Of a stretch of 64,000 bases of DNA, positions 33,867-41,833 are shown in pieces. The notes beneath the pieces are model-generated. The model saw nothing but the letters and a program-made list of their open reading frames with translations. It was not told the DNA's origin and searched no databases. The position numbers and the translations under genes are program-made. The DNA comes from CAZQXD01 sp964597315 (GTDB lineage: Bacteria > Pseudomonadota > Gammaproteobacteria > Competibacterales > Competibacteraceae), in the NCBI GenBank assembly GCA_964597315.1, contig CAZQXD010000019.1, positions 1 through 64,000 of the forward strand, in the 5' to 3' direction. Within the stretch, counting starts at the first letter, position 1, and every line of letters begins with the position of its first letter.

Positions 33867-34835
33867 CTAATAGCTGCGGGCGATGGAAAACTCGGCCAGA
33901 CCGATCAGTGCGTCTTTGTGGGGCGATTCGGGGATAACCTCAATCGCCGCGATGGCTAAGTCAGACTGCTCCCGCGCAAGGCGGGCAGTATAGGCGATTG
34001 CCTGCGTGGACTCAATGGCCTTCATGACCACGCCGATATTATCGCGCCCCCCCTGTTCGATGGCCTGGCGGATGAGCCGGACTTCCTCGGGCGTACCCTT
34101 GCGCAGGGCGTGGATCAGGGGCAGGGTGGGTTTGCCCTCGGCCAGATCGTCGCCGATATTCTTGCCGATGGCGGCGCTGGAATCGCTGTAATCCAGGGCG
34201 TCGTCGATGAGTTGAAAGGCCGTGCCCAAATACATGCCATAGCGGGCTAGGGCCTGTTCCTCGGCCGCCGGGCGCTGGGCCAATACCGCCCCGAGCCGAC
34301 TGGCGGCTTCGAACAGTTTGGCGGTCTTGCACTGGATGACTTCCATGTAGCGCTGTTCGGTGGTGTCCGGGTCATGGCAGTTGAGCAACTGCATGACCTC
34401 GCCCTCGGCGATGACGTTGGTGGTGTCGGCCATGATCTCCATGATCCGAAGGCTCTTTATGGAGACCATCATCTGAAAGGCCCGGGAGTAGAGAAAATCC
34501 CCCACCAACACGCTGGCCTCGTTGCCCCAGATGGCGTTGGCGGTGTCCTTGCCCCGGCGCAGCTCGGAGGCGTCCACCACGTCGTCGTGGAGCAGGGTGG
34601 CGGTGTGGATAAACTCGATGATGGCCGCCACGTCGATATGGCGGTCGCCGGTATACCCGCAAGCCCGGGCCGCTAGCAGCACTAGCACTGGCCGCAGCCG
34701 CTTGCCGCCGCTATTGACGATATAGCTGCCTAGTTGGTTGATGAGCAACACGTCCGAGTGCAACTGCTGGCGGATCAGAGCATCCACGGCCTCCCGATCT
34801 TGGGCGATCAGGTCGCGGATCTCCTGGATATCCAT
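33867..34835 (-). CDS. ispB: octaprenyl diphosphate synthase IspB
   Basis: A 322-residue all-trans polyprenyl diphosphate synthase that makes the ubiquinone side chain. First aspartate motif H-D-D-V-V-D-A, second L-I-D-D-A-L-D-Y, plus G-G-K-R-L-R-P and Y-x-x-K-T-A-x-L-F-like segments. The start at 34835 (M-D-I-Q-E-I) aligns with family members; ATG 34865 adds ten residues. It is divergent from rplU, the conserved gammaproteobacterial arrangement. Confidence 0.94.
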   Translation of the reverse strand: MDIQEIRDLIAQDREAVDALIRQQLHSDVLLINQLGSYIVNSGGKRLRPVLVLLAARACGYTGDRHIDVAAIIEFIHTATLLHDDVVDASELRRGKDTANAIWGNEASVLVGDFLYSRAFQMMVSIKSLRIMEIMADTTNVIAEGEVMQLLNCHDPDTTEQRYMEVIQCKTAKLFEAASRLGAVLAQRPAAEEQALARYGMYLGTAFQLIDDALDYSDSSAAIGKNIGDDLAEGKPTLPLIHALRKGTPEEVRLIRQAIEQGGRDNIGVVMKAIESTQAIAYTARLAREQSDLAIAAIEVIPESPHKDALIGLAEFSIARSY

Positions 34836-34969
34836 TGAAGTAGGTATTGAATTTAATTGCCGCATGTTTGGCTGATATTATTCATGATTCGAAATGGTTG
34901 GACCGACCGTCCTTGGCGGACCCACCTAGTTTAACGCGCCCAAGAGCGTTGAGACAGCGTTAATCGGAA

Positions 34970-34998
34970 TTGACCTGGAATCCTCCAATGGCTAAAAT
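34970..34998 (+). promoter_or_regulatory. sigma70-type promoter of the rplU-rpmA operon
   Basis: TTGACC at 34970-34975 and TAAAAT at 34993-34998 with an ideal 17-bp spacer, about 45 bp upstream of the rplU start. Confidence 0.75.
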
Positions 34999-35044
34999 CC
35001 GTCCCCTTTGTTGGGGCAGATGAAACCAGTCGGAGACTCATCCA

Positions 35045-35359
35045 ATGTATGCTGTGATCAAGACCGGGGGCAAGCAGTACCGGGTCAAAGAAGGGCAGAC
35101 CCTTAAAGTCGAGAAGCTTCAGGCGGAAGCAGGTGCTGCCGTGGAGTTCGACGAGGTGCTGATGGTAGCCGACGGTGACGATATCAAGATCGGCGCCCCC
35201 CGGCTGGACGACGGTAAGGTGACCGCCACCGTCAAGTCCCAAGGCCGCGGCAAAAAAGTGGAAATCGTCAAATTCCGCCGCCGCAAGCACTATCGCAAGC
35301 AGATGGGGCACCGTCAGTCCTACACTGAGATTCAGATCACCGGCATCAGCGCCGGTTGA
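35045..35359 (+). CDS. rplU: 50S ribosomal protein L21
   Basis: A 104-residue ribosomal protein. It starts M-Y-A-V-I-K-T-G-G-K-Q-Y-R-V and ends with the R-R-R-K-H-Y-R-K-Q-M-G-H-R-Q block that binds 23S rRNA. Normal length. It is followed after 23 bp by rpmA. Confidence 0.98.
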   Translation: MYAVIKTGGKQYRVKEGQTLKVEKLQAEAGAAVEFDEVLMVADGDDIKIGAPRLDDGKVTATVKSQGRGKKVEIVKFRRRKHYRKQMGHRQSYTEIQITGISAG

Positions 35360-35382
35360 TCGACGTTTGAGAGGATTGCGTA

Positions 35383-35646
35383 ATGGCACATAAAAAAGCG
35401 GGCGGCAGCAGCCGCAACGGTCGCGACTCTGAATCCAAGCGACTGGGCGTCAAGCTGTACGGCGGCCAGGTGGCTACGGCGGGCAGTATCCTGGTCCGTC
35501 AGCGGGGCACCCGCTTCCATCCGGGCGTTAACGTGGGGCTAGGCCGCGATCACACCCTGTTCGCCAAGGCGGACGGCACGGTGGTTTTCGAGACCAAAGG
35601 CCCCAAGAATCGTCAATTCATCAGCGTGGTCCCGGCGGCGGAATAA
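35383..35646 (+). CDS. rpmA: 50S ribosomal protein L27
   Basis: An 87-residue ribosomal protein. It begins A-H-K-K-A-G-G-S-S-R-N-G-R-D-S, the N-terminal tail near the peptidyl transferase centre, and has R-Q-R-G-T-R-F-H-P-G. No N-terminal extension needing cleavage, as usual outside Firmicutes. Co-transcribed with rplU and ended by a terminator that partly separates it from obgE. Confidence 0.98.
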   Translation: MAHKKAGGSSRNGRDSESKRLGVKLYGGQVATAGSILVRQRGTRFHPGVNVGLGRDHTLFAKADGTVVFETKGPKNRQFISVVPAAE

Positions 35647-35667
35647 CTCCCCCGACGGTCCTATGAG

Positions 35668-35695
35668 AGCCCCGTCGGTGTGCGGGGCTTTTTTA
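35668..35695 (+). terminator. terminator between rpmA and obgE
   Basis: A 7-bp stem AGCCCCG/CGGGGCT with an 8-nt loop and a T6 tract, ending 15 bp before the obgE start. It should set a ratio between ribosomal protein and Obg expression. Confidence 0.9.
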
Positions 35696-35709
35696 TTTCC
35701 GGGTGTCCG

Positions 35710-36783
35710 ATGAAATTCGTCGATGAGGTGGAAATACGGGTGCAGGCCGGCGACGGCGGTAACGGCTGTGTCAGCTTCCGGCGCGAGAAATATATCCCGT
35801 TCGGCGGTCCCGACGGGGGCGACGGGGGCGACGGGGGCAGCATCTATCTGTTGGCCGATACCGAATTGAATACCCTGGCCGACTACCGCTATACCCGGTC
35901 CTTTCAGGCCGAACGGGGGCAAAACGGGGCCGGCGCCAATTGTACCGGCAAAAGCGGCGAGGACTTGTATATCAAGGTGCCGGTGGGCACCGTCGCCGGC
36001 GATGCCGACACTGGGGAACTGATCGGCGACCTGGTGGCCGCCGGGCAGACCCTGCTGGTGGCCCGGGGCGGCTTCCACGGCATCGGCAACACCCGCTATA
36101 AGAGCAGCACCAACCGGGCGCCCCGCCAGTCCAAGCCCGGCACCCCCGGTGAGAGCCGCAACCTGCGCCTGGAACTCAAGGTGTTGGCGGATGTGGGACT
36201 ATTGGGCATGCCCAACGCCGGTAAATCCACCCTGATCCGCGCCCTGTCGGCGGCCCGCCCCAAGGTGGCGGATTACCCCTTTACCACCCTGTATCCCAAT
36301 CTGGGCGTGGTGCGGGTAGGGCCGTTGCAAAGCTTTGTGATGGCCGACATCCCCGGCCTGATCGAAGGGGCTGCCGAGGGGTCCGGGCTGGGCATCCGGT
36401 TTCTGAAGCATTTGTCCCGCACCAGCCTGCTCCTGCACCTGGTGGACGTGGGACCCTACAGCGACAGCGGCGACCCGGTACGGGACCTGCGGGTGATTGA
36501 GGGGGAACTCGCCAAATACAGCGATGCACTGATCTCCCGAGAGCGTTGGCTGGTGTTCAACAAGGTGGACCTGATCCCCCAGGATCAGCGGGAGGCGCGT
36601 CTGGAAGACATCATCCAAGCCTTGGACTGGCGGGGGCCGGTATTCCGAATTTCGGCCCTGGCGGGACAAGGCACCCGGGAACTGGCTGGGCGGATTATGG
36701 CCCGGTTGGAGGAACGGCGGGCGCAACGGGATGAACGCGAGCAGCAGAGAGATGATGGGGATGACGGGCAAGGCGCGACGTGA
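35710..36783 (+). CDS. obgE: GTPase ObgE/CgtA
   Basis: A 357-residue essential GTPase in 50S ribosome assembly and the stringent response. The glycine-rich Obg fold (G-D-G-G-N-G-C-V-S-F-R-R, G-G-D-G-G) is followed by the G domain: G1 G-M-P-N-A-G-K-S-T, G3 D-I-P-G-L-I, G4 N-K-V-D. A short acidic/charged tail ends the protein. ATG 35710 is the family start. Its 3' end overlaps possible starts of proB. Confidence 0.97.
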   Translation: MKFVDEVEIRVQAGDGGNGCVSFRREKYIPFGGPDGGDGGDGGSIYLLADTELNTLADYRYTRSFQAERGQNGAGANCTGKSGEDLYIKVPVGTVAGDADTGELIGDLVAAGQTLLVARGGFHGIGNTRYKSSTNRAPRQSKPGTPGESRNLRLELKVLADVGLLGMPNAGKSTLIRALSAARPKVADYPFTTLYPNLGVVRVGPLQSFVMADIPGLIEGAAEGSGLGIRFLKHLSRTSLLLHLVDVGPYSDSGDPVRDLRVIEGELAKYSDALISRERWLVFNKVDLIPQDQREARLEDIIQALDWRGPVFRISALAGQGTRELAGRIMARLEERRAQRDEREQQRDDGDDGQGAT

Positions 36784-37891
36784 GTTAGGCGCTTCCCGGC
36801 GCTGGGTGATCAAGGTCGGCAGCGCCATGGTCACCGACGAAGGGCGGGGTCTTGACCTCCAGGCCATCGGCGGCTGGGTAGAGCAGATGGCCCATTTGCA
36901 ACAAGCGGGCAAAGAATTACTGCTGGTATCCTCCGGGGCGGTGGCCGAGGGCATGAAGCGGCTGGGCTGGAGCAGGCGGCCCCGGGCCTTGTATGAGTTG
37001 CAGGCCGCCGCCGCAGTGGGGCAGATGGGCCTGGTCCAGGCCTATGAATCCCAGTTCCAGCGTTATGGTTTGCGTACTGCCCAAGTGCTGCTGACCCACG
37101 AGGACGCCGCCGACCGCAAGCGGTATCTGAATGTGCGTAGCACCCTACGCACCCTGCTCAAGCTGGGGATTATCCCGGTGATCAACGAAAACGATACCGT
37201 GGTCTTCGACAAAATCCGCTTTGGGGATAACGATACCCTAGGGGCCTTGGTGGCCAATTTGGTGGAGGCGGAACTGTATATAATCCTCACCGATCAGCAG
37301 GGTCTGTACGACCGGGACCCCCGCCAGTTCGCCGATGCCCGCTTGGTTTCCGAAGGTCGGGCCGGGGACCCGGCCCTGGAGATCATGGCCTCCGGGGGCA
37401 TGGGCAGCCTGGGCCGGGGTGGTATGGTCACCAAGCTGCGGGCCGCCGCCAAGGCCGCCCGTTCCGGGACCAGCACCTGGCTGGCCTGGGGTCGGGAGCC
37501 GGAAGTGCTGCGACGCATCGCCTTGGGTGAACCCTTGGGCAGCGTACTCCATCCCAGCCAGAATCCGGTGGTGGCCCGCAAGCAATGGCTGGCGGTGCAG
37601 TTGCAAGTCCGGGGTCGGCTGCGCCTGGATCACGGCGCGGCGCGGGTGTTGCGGGAGTCCGGCAAAAGCCTGCTGCCGGTGGGGGTGACGGCGGTGGAGG
37701 GTGACTTCTCTCGGGGCGAACTAGTGGCCTGCCTGGGGCCGGACGGCCAGGAAGTGGCCCGGGGTCTGGTGAACTACAGCGCCGCCGAGGCCCTGAAGAT
37801 CATCGGCAAGCCCTCGGACCAGATCGAGTCCCTGCTGGGTTATGTGGACGAGCCGGAGCTGATCCATCGGGATAATCTGGTGGTGGTGTGA
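36761..37891 (+). CDS. proB: glutamate 5-kinase ProB
   Basis: A 376-residue enzyme for the first step of proline synthesis, phosphorylating glutamate. The kinase domain has V-I-K-V-G-S-A-M-V, S-S-G-A-V-A-E-G, N-E-N-D-T-V and G-S-L-G-R-G-G-M-x-T-K; a C-terminal PUA domain is complete (V-A-R-G-L-V-N-Y-S). ATGs at 36731, 36752, 36755 and 36761 are in frame; I chose the one closest to conserved sequence. It overlaps the end of obgE, so the two are coupled. Confidence 0.95.
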   Translation: MTGKARRELGASRRWVIKVGSAMVTDEGRGLDLQAIGGWVEQMAHLQQAGKELLLVSSGAVAEGMKRLGWSRRPRALYELQAAAAVGQMGLVQAYESQFQRYGLRTAQVLLTHEDAADRKRYLNVRSTLRTLLKLGIIPVINENDTVVFDKIRFGDNDTLGALVANLVEAELYIILTDQQGLYDRDPRQFADARLVSEGRAGDPALEIMASGGMGSLGRGGMVTKLRAAAKAARSGTSTWLAWGREPEVLRRIALGEPLGSVLHPSQNPVVARKQWLAVQLQVRGRLRLDHGAARVLRESGKSLLPVGVTAVEGDFSRGELVACLGPDGQEVARGLVNYSAAEALKIIGKPSDQIESLLGYVDEPELIHRDNLVVV

Positions 37892-37989
37892 TGGGTGATG
37901 ATTGATACAGTATTCATGGAGAGCCGACGGAAGATGGAGCCATGCGAACCACGCTGTCCATTGATTCTGAGCCGCGCCGGATAACCCCG

Positions 37990-38017
37990 AAAAAAAGCCG
38001 ACGCAAGTCGGCTTTTT
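37990..38017. terminator. bidirectional terminator between proB and rpsT
   Basis: A stem A-rich/GCCGAC with GTCGGC/T5 and a GCAA tetraloop. It lies 16 bp past the rpsT stop on the minus strand and can also stop proB transcripts. Confidence 0.9.
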
Positions 38018-38032
38018 GGAGAACTGCGGGCT

Positions 38033-38299
38033 TTAAGCCTGCATGTTCTTGATATGTTGGCTCAGGCGGCTCTTGTGGCGGGCGGCCTTGTTGGCGTGGA
38101 TCAGGCCCTTGCGGGCAGTGCGGTCGATGACCGGCTCGGCCGCCTTGTAGGCCGCTTCCGCCTGGGCCTTATCGCCACTCTGAATCGCCTTGACGACATT
38201 CTTCAGATACGTGCGCATCATGGACTTGAAGCTGGCGTTGTGCTGACGCCGTGTCTCCGCCTGACGGGCGCGCTTTTTGGCTTGAGCAGAGTTGGCCAA
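38033..38299 (-). CDS. rpsT: 30S ribosomal protein S20, TTG start
   Basis: An 88-residue ribosomal protein with A-N-S-A-Q-A-K-K-R-A-R-Q at the N-terminus. The start codon is TTG at 38299, since no ATG precedes A-N-S-A-Q at the right place; an upstream ATG would add 26 foreign residues. E. coli rpsT also starts with UUG, and that weak codon is part of its autogenous control, so the same feedback is likely here. Confidence 0.96.
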   Translation of the reverse strand: MANSAQAKKRARQAETRRQHNASFKSMMRTYLKNVVKAIQSGDKAQAEAAYKAAEPVIDRTARKGLIHANKAARHKSRLSQHIKNMQA

Positions 38300-38524
38300 G
38301 GTGAAACTCCCGGATACTGTTGAGGACTGATGCCGATTAAAGGGTGCGTATATTGACAGTTTCCGAAGGAAAGTCAATCCCCGCGCCAGCGGTGGCTGGT
38401 CGATGCATAGCGTCGCCGCTTGCCAGGCCGCAATGTATGCCTTGATTCCGAAGTGGCTGATTCTATGCTTAAAAGAAGAGCCTGTCGGGGTATTTCCCGG
38501 AGGATAAAAGGAGAGGTGCGACGT

Positions 38525-40246
38525 GTGACCAAGAAAAAATCCACCGCAAAACAGCCGAGCAAATCAACAGCGGCCAGCCAGTCTCCCCAGACTGATGAGG
38601 GCATAGGCAATTACTTCGCCCGCTTCACCGTATCCCAGTATATGGACGACGATCAGAAGCGCGAGAAATGGGGGCTGCCCGCCATCAAGGATGCCGATAA
38701 ACTGGGGTTGTACATCGTCGAACTGAACGTAGAGCATGTGGGCGGTCTGGCGGGCGCGGAGACCGCCTTCAAGGTCCTGTATCAACAGGTGGTCACTACT
38801 CCAAGGAAAAAAAGGAAAACCAAAGGGACCGCCTCGAAGCCCCAGTCCACCCGCAAACCCCTGAAAATCGCCAAGACCTATTTTCGCTGCGAATTCAAGG
38901 ATCATGAATGGCGCGAATTGGTGGCCCAGGACGAGCAAAAGTCGGCCAGGGAGCGGGCCATTTACCGACTTTGGCCGGATTTTCCGATCAAGGCCCAGAC
39001 CAGCCGTTCCACGGTGACGATCAAGGCGGACGCCGCCTTGCGGTCCTTTAATTCCACAGGCGAGGGGATTACCTGGGCAGTCATCGATTCGGGAGTGGAT
39101 GCGGGCCATCCCCACTTCGGTCCAGATACCCCCGATCATACCTTGAAAGCAAGCCAGGTGAAGGGCTTGCATCGCTGTTTCGCCGACCGTTACGAAGACA
39201 AAGACGGTATGCGCGTCATGGCTCCACCGTTGGCCATCCCGGACTGGGACGCGGACATGGCCATTGAGGAGCGCGAGAAACTGCTCGCAGAACACAGCGC
39301 ATGGGCCTTGAAAGACGACTTCGGCCATGGCACCCACGTGGCCGGTATCATCGCAGGCCGCGCGCCTGAGCCTAGTACGTTTCAGCTCTGCGTACTGGCG
39401 CACGCGCACAAAGTTGACCCGAACGGCAACAAGATCAGTTCGGGTTATGTGGTGGCGAATTCGTCCAACACCCAACATTTCCCCCGGGGCGTGGCGCCTG
39501 CCTGCAAATTGGTCAGCCTGCGGGTATTGGATGAAAAAGGCAAAGGACGGACCAGCCAGGTGATTCAGGCCCTGGAATATATTCGCGAGAAAATCAATGA
39601 TAACCCCAAACTGATGCGGGTACATGGGGTCAATCTGAGTGTGGGTTATGAGTTCGACGCCGAAATGTTCGCCTGTGGCCAAAGCCCGTTATGCGCCACC
39701 GTGGACCGGCTGGTCCAGGAAGGGGTGGTGGTCGTGGCGGCGGCGGGCAATACCGGGTACGGCGCAGTGGCGGCAAGCGTGGGCACCACCCAGGTGGGCT
39801 TGTCCAATACTATTAATGACCCCGGCAATGCCGCTCGGGCTATCACCGTGGGTTCCACTCACCCGGATGCCCCCCACACGTTCGGCGTATCGTATTTCTC
39901 ATCCAAAGGCCCCACCGGCGATGGCCGTCTCAAACCCGATCTGGTGGCCCCTGGCGAGCGGATCACCTCCTGTGCTGCCGGCGGTAAACTCCAAGAGGCC
40001 ATAAAAGGCAGCGGCGTCACCGATAGCGCCAATACCGCCTACTATGTGGATGATAGCGGCACCAGCATGGCCGCTCCCCACGTTGCCGGCGCGGTAGCGG
40101 CGTTTTTGTCCATCTGCCGGGAGTTCATCGGTCGGCCGGATGAGGTCAAGCGCATTTTCCTGGAAAGCGCCACCCCCCTGGGCCGGGAACGCTACTTCGA
40201 GGGCCATGGCCTGGTGGATCTCATGCGAGCGATTCAATCGGTTTGA
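38525..40246 (+). CDS. cytosolic S8 (subtilisin-like) serine protease
   Basis: A 573-residue protease without a signal peptide. After a lysine-rich tail, residues about 25-170 form an N-terminal domain that may be a propeptide or inhibitor-like fold. The catalytic domain has Asp in A-V-I-D-S-G-V-D, His in G-H-G-T-H-V-A-G, the oxyanion Asn in A-A-A-G-N-T-G-Y and Ser in G-T-S-M-A-A-P-H. GTG 38525 follows AGGAGAGG. It is followed after 45 bp by an alpha/beta hydrolase gene. The pair separates rpsT from murJ, which are usually neighbours, so it looks like an inserted accessory module. Confidence 0.92.
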   Translation: MTKKKSTAKQPSKSTAASQSPQTDEGIGNYFARFTVSQYMDDDQKREKWGLPAIKDADKLGLYIVELNVEHVGGLAGAETAFKVLYQQVVTTPRKKRKTKGTASKPQSTRKPLKIAKTYFRCEFKDHEWRELVAQDEQKSARERAIYRLWPDFPIKAQTSRSTVTIKADAALRSFNSTGEGITWAVIDSGVDAGHPHFGPDTPDHTLKASQVKGLHRCFADRYEDKDGMRVMAPPLAIPDWDADMAIEEREKLLAEHSAWALKDDFGHGTHVAGIIAGRAPEPSTFQLCVLAHAHKVDPNGNKISSGYVVANSSNTQHFPRGVAPACKLVSLRVLDEKGKGRTSQVIQALEYIREKINDNPKLMRVHGVNLSVGYEFDAEMFACGQSPLCATVDRLVQEGVVVVAAAGNTGYGAVAASVGTTQVGLSNTINDPGNAARAITVGSTHPDAPHTFGVSYFSSKGPTGDGRLKPDLVAPGERITSCAAGGKLQEAIKGSGVTDSANTAYYVDDSGTSMAAPHVAGAVAAFLSICREFIGRPDEVKRIFLESATPLGRERYFEGHGLVDLMRAIQSV

Positions 40247-40291
40247 ACCGCACGCTCTAAAAGACGGGGGCAATCCATAAGGAGTCCTACA

Positions 40292-41602
40292 ATGCCAATC
40301 TCCCACTACGAGATCGAATTTACCAAAGACGGCGCCGTCCACGATAACGCCCAGGTCGCCAAGGTACTGGACGATTTGGCGGGGGTGACCGACCTGCTGG
40401 TGGTGTCCCATGGCTGGAACAACAATATTCAGGAGGCCCGGCAACTCTATGACAAACTCAGTGAAAACCTGGAGCGGATACTGGGGGCGAACCTGGTTTC
40501 CGGCCTGCAAGGGCGGAGCTTCGCCATGGTGCGCCTGTTCTGGCCGAGCAAGAAATTCACCGATGCCGATTTGATACCCGGGGGCGGGGCGGCGTCCGCC
40601 ACCCAGGAAAACGACGACGCCCTTATCCGGGTGTTAGAGGAAATGAAAATTGATCCCCATCGTTTAGGGGGACAGGAAATCAACACGGTGAGGGCGGCGA
40701 TCCTGACCCAGGCCCAGCAACTGGTGCCAAAACTGGAGAGCGACCCCCAGGCGCGGCGGGACTATGTGCAACTGCTGCGCTCCGTGTTGGACCCCTCGGC
40801 GGCAGGTCCAGACGATGCGTCCGAGGAGTTCTTCACGGGGGACCCTGAAAACGTATTCAAACAACTGGAGCAACCCGTGGTGGTGGCAGGCGCTGCGGGC
40901 GGCGGTGGGGCCAGTTCTGTGGGTGGCGCGGCTGGATTTATCGGGGACGCCCTGAAAGGGGTCAAGGCGGCGGCCCGGCGCATTGCCAATTTCGCCACCT
41001 ATTATCAGATGAAAACCCGGGCCGGCACCGTGGGGACCGTGGGACTGGCGCCACTGTTGCAACGGTTTCGAAATCACAAGAATGATCTCAGGCTGCATCT
41101 GGTGGGCCACAGTTTCGGTGGACGGCTGGTGACGGCCGCCGCCGCCAGCCAGCCCCCCGGCACGTCGGCCCTGAGTCTGACCTTGTTGCAAGCGGCCTAT
41201 TCCCACAACGGTCTGGCAAGTCAATTCGACAACAAACACGACGGCGCCTTCCGGTCCTTGTTGGCCGACCAGCGGGCTTCGGGACCGGTGATCATCACCC
41301 ACACTAAAAACGATCGGGCCGTGGGCATCGCCTATCCCCTGGCGTCGCGGCTGTCCCGGGATCAGGCATCGGCGCTAGGGGATAAGGACGATCCCTATGG
41401 AGGCATGGGCCGCAACGGCGCCCAGCATACGCCGGAAGTCGCGGACCCGAATGGCAAGCTACTGGATCTGGGAGGCCAATACCGCTTCGTCACGGGGTCC
41501 GTGTTCAACCTCCAAGCAGATGAGTTCATCGCCGATCACAGTGATGTCACCGGCTTGCAGGTCGCCTATGCGCTGCTCAACGCCGTGGGCGCGACCTCGT
41601 AA
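40292..41602 (+). CDS. alpha/beta hydrolase partner of the S8 protease
   Basis: A 436-residue soluble protein. The oxyanion-hole segment reads V-V-S-H-G-W-N-N-N and the nucleophile elbow L-V-G-H-S-F-G-G, so it is a lipase/esterase-like serine hydrolase. A variable insert (about residues 90-230) includes a small glycine/alanine-rich hydrophobic stretch that could touch a membrane. The ATG has a good AAGGAG site and the gene is in an operon with the protease. I do not recognise a named family. Terminator downstream. Confidence 0.8.
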   Translation: MPISHYEIEFTKDGAVHDNAQVAKVLDDLAGVTDLLVVSHGWNNNIQEARQLYDKLSENLERILGANLVSGLQGRSFAMVRLFWPSKKFTDADLIPGGGAASATQENDDALIRVLEEMKIDPHRLGGQEINTVRAAILTQAQQLVPKLESDPQARRDYVQLLRSVLDPSAAGPDDASEEFFTGDPENVFKQLEQPVVVAGAAGGGGASSVGGAAGFIGDALKGVKAAARRIANFATYYQMKTRAGTVGTVGLAPLLQRFRNHKNDLRLHLVGHSFGGRLVTAAAASQPPGTSALSLTLLQAAYSHNGLASQFDNKHDGAFRSLLADQRASGPVIITHTKNDRAVGIAYPLASRLSRDQASALGDKDDPYGGMGRNGAQHTPEVADPNGKLLDLGGQYRFVTGSVFNLQADEFIADHSDVTGLQVAYALLNAVGATS

Positions 41603-41658
41603 AAGAAGTTGTTGGGTAAAAGAAGTTACCGGATCCCTTGCCAGGATGCGGTATTAAT

Positions 41659-41690
41659 GCCCTTCCCCGCTTGCAGGGGGAGGGCTTTTT
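41659..41690 (+). terminator. terminator of the protease-hydrolase operon
   Basis: A 10-bp stem GCCCT-TCCCC / GGGGG-AGGGC with one imperfect junction and a T5 tract, 57 bp after the hydrolase stop. Confidence 0.88.
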
Positions 41691-41833
41691 AATACCCGGC
41701 CTTCAGGGGAGCGGCGGTCTCGGCCCCTTTTGCCGAGCGTTTCTCATTGCCGGTCTGGCGGTTGGGGCGGGGGGCGGGTATCATGCCCGGCTTCCCGGCC
41801 GGCCGGTATCCGGCGCAGCCCCTCCGAGCATTC

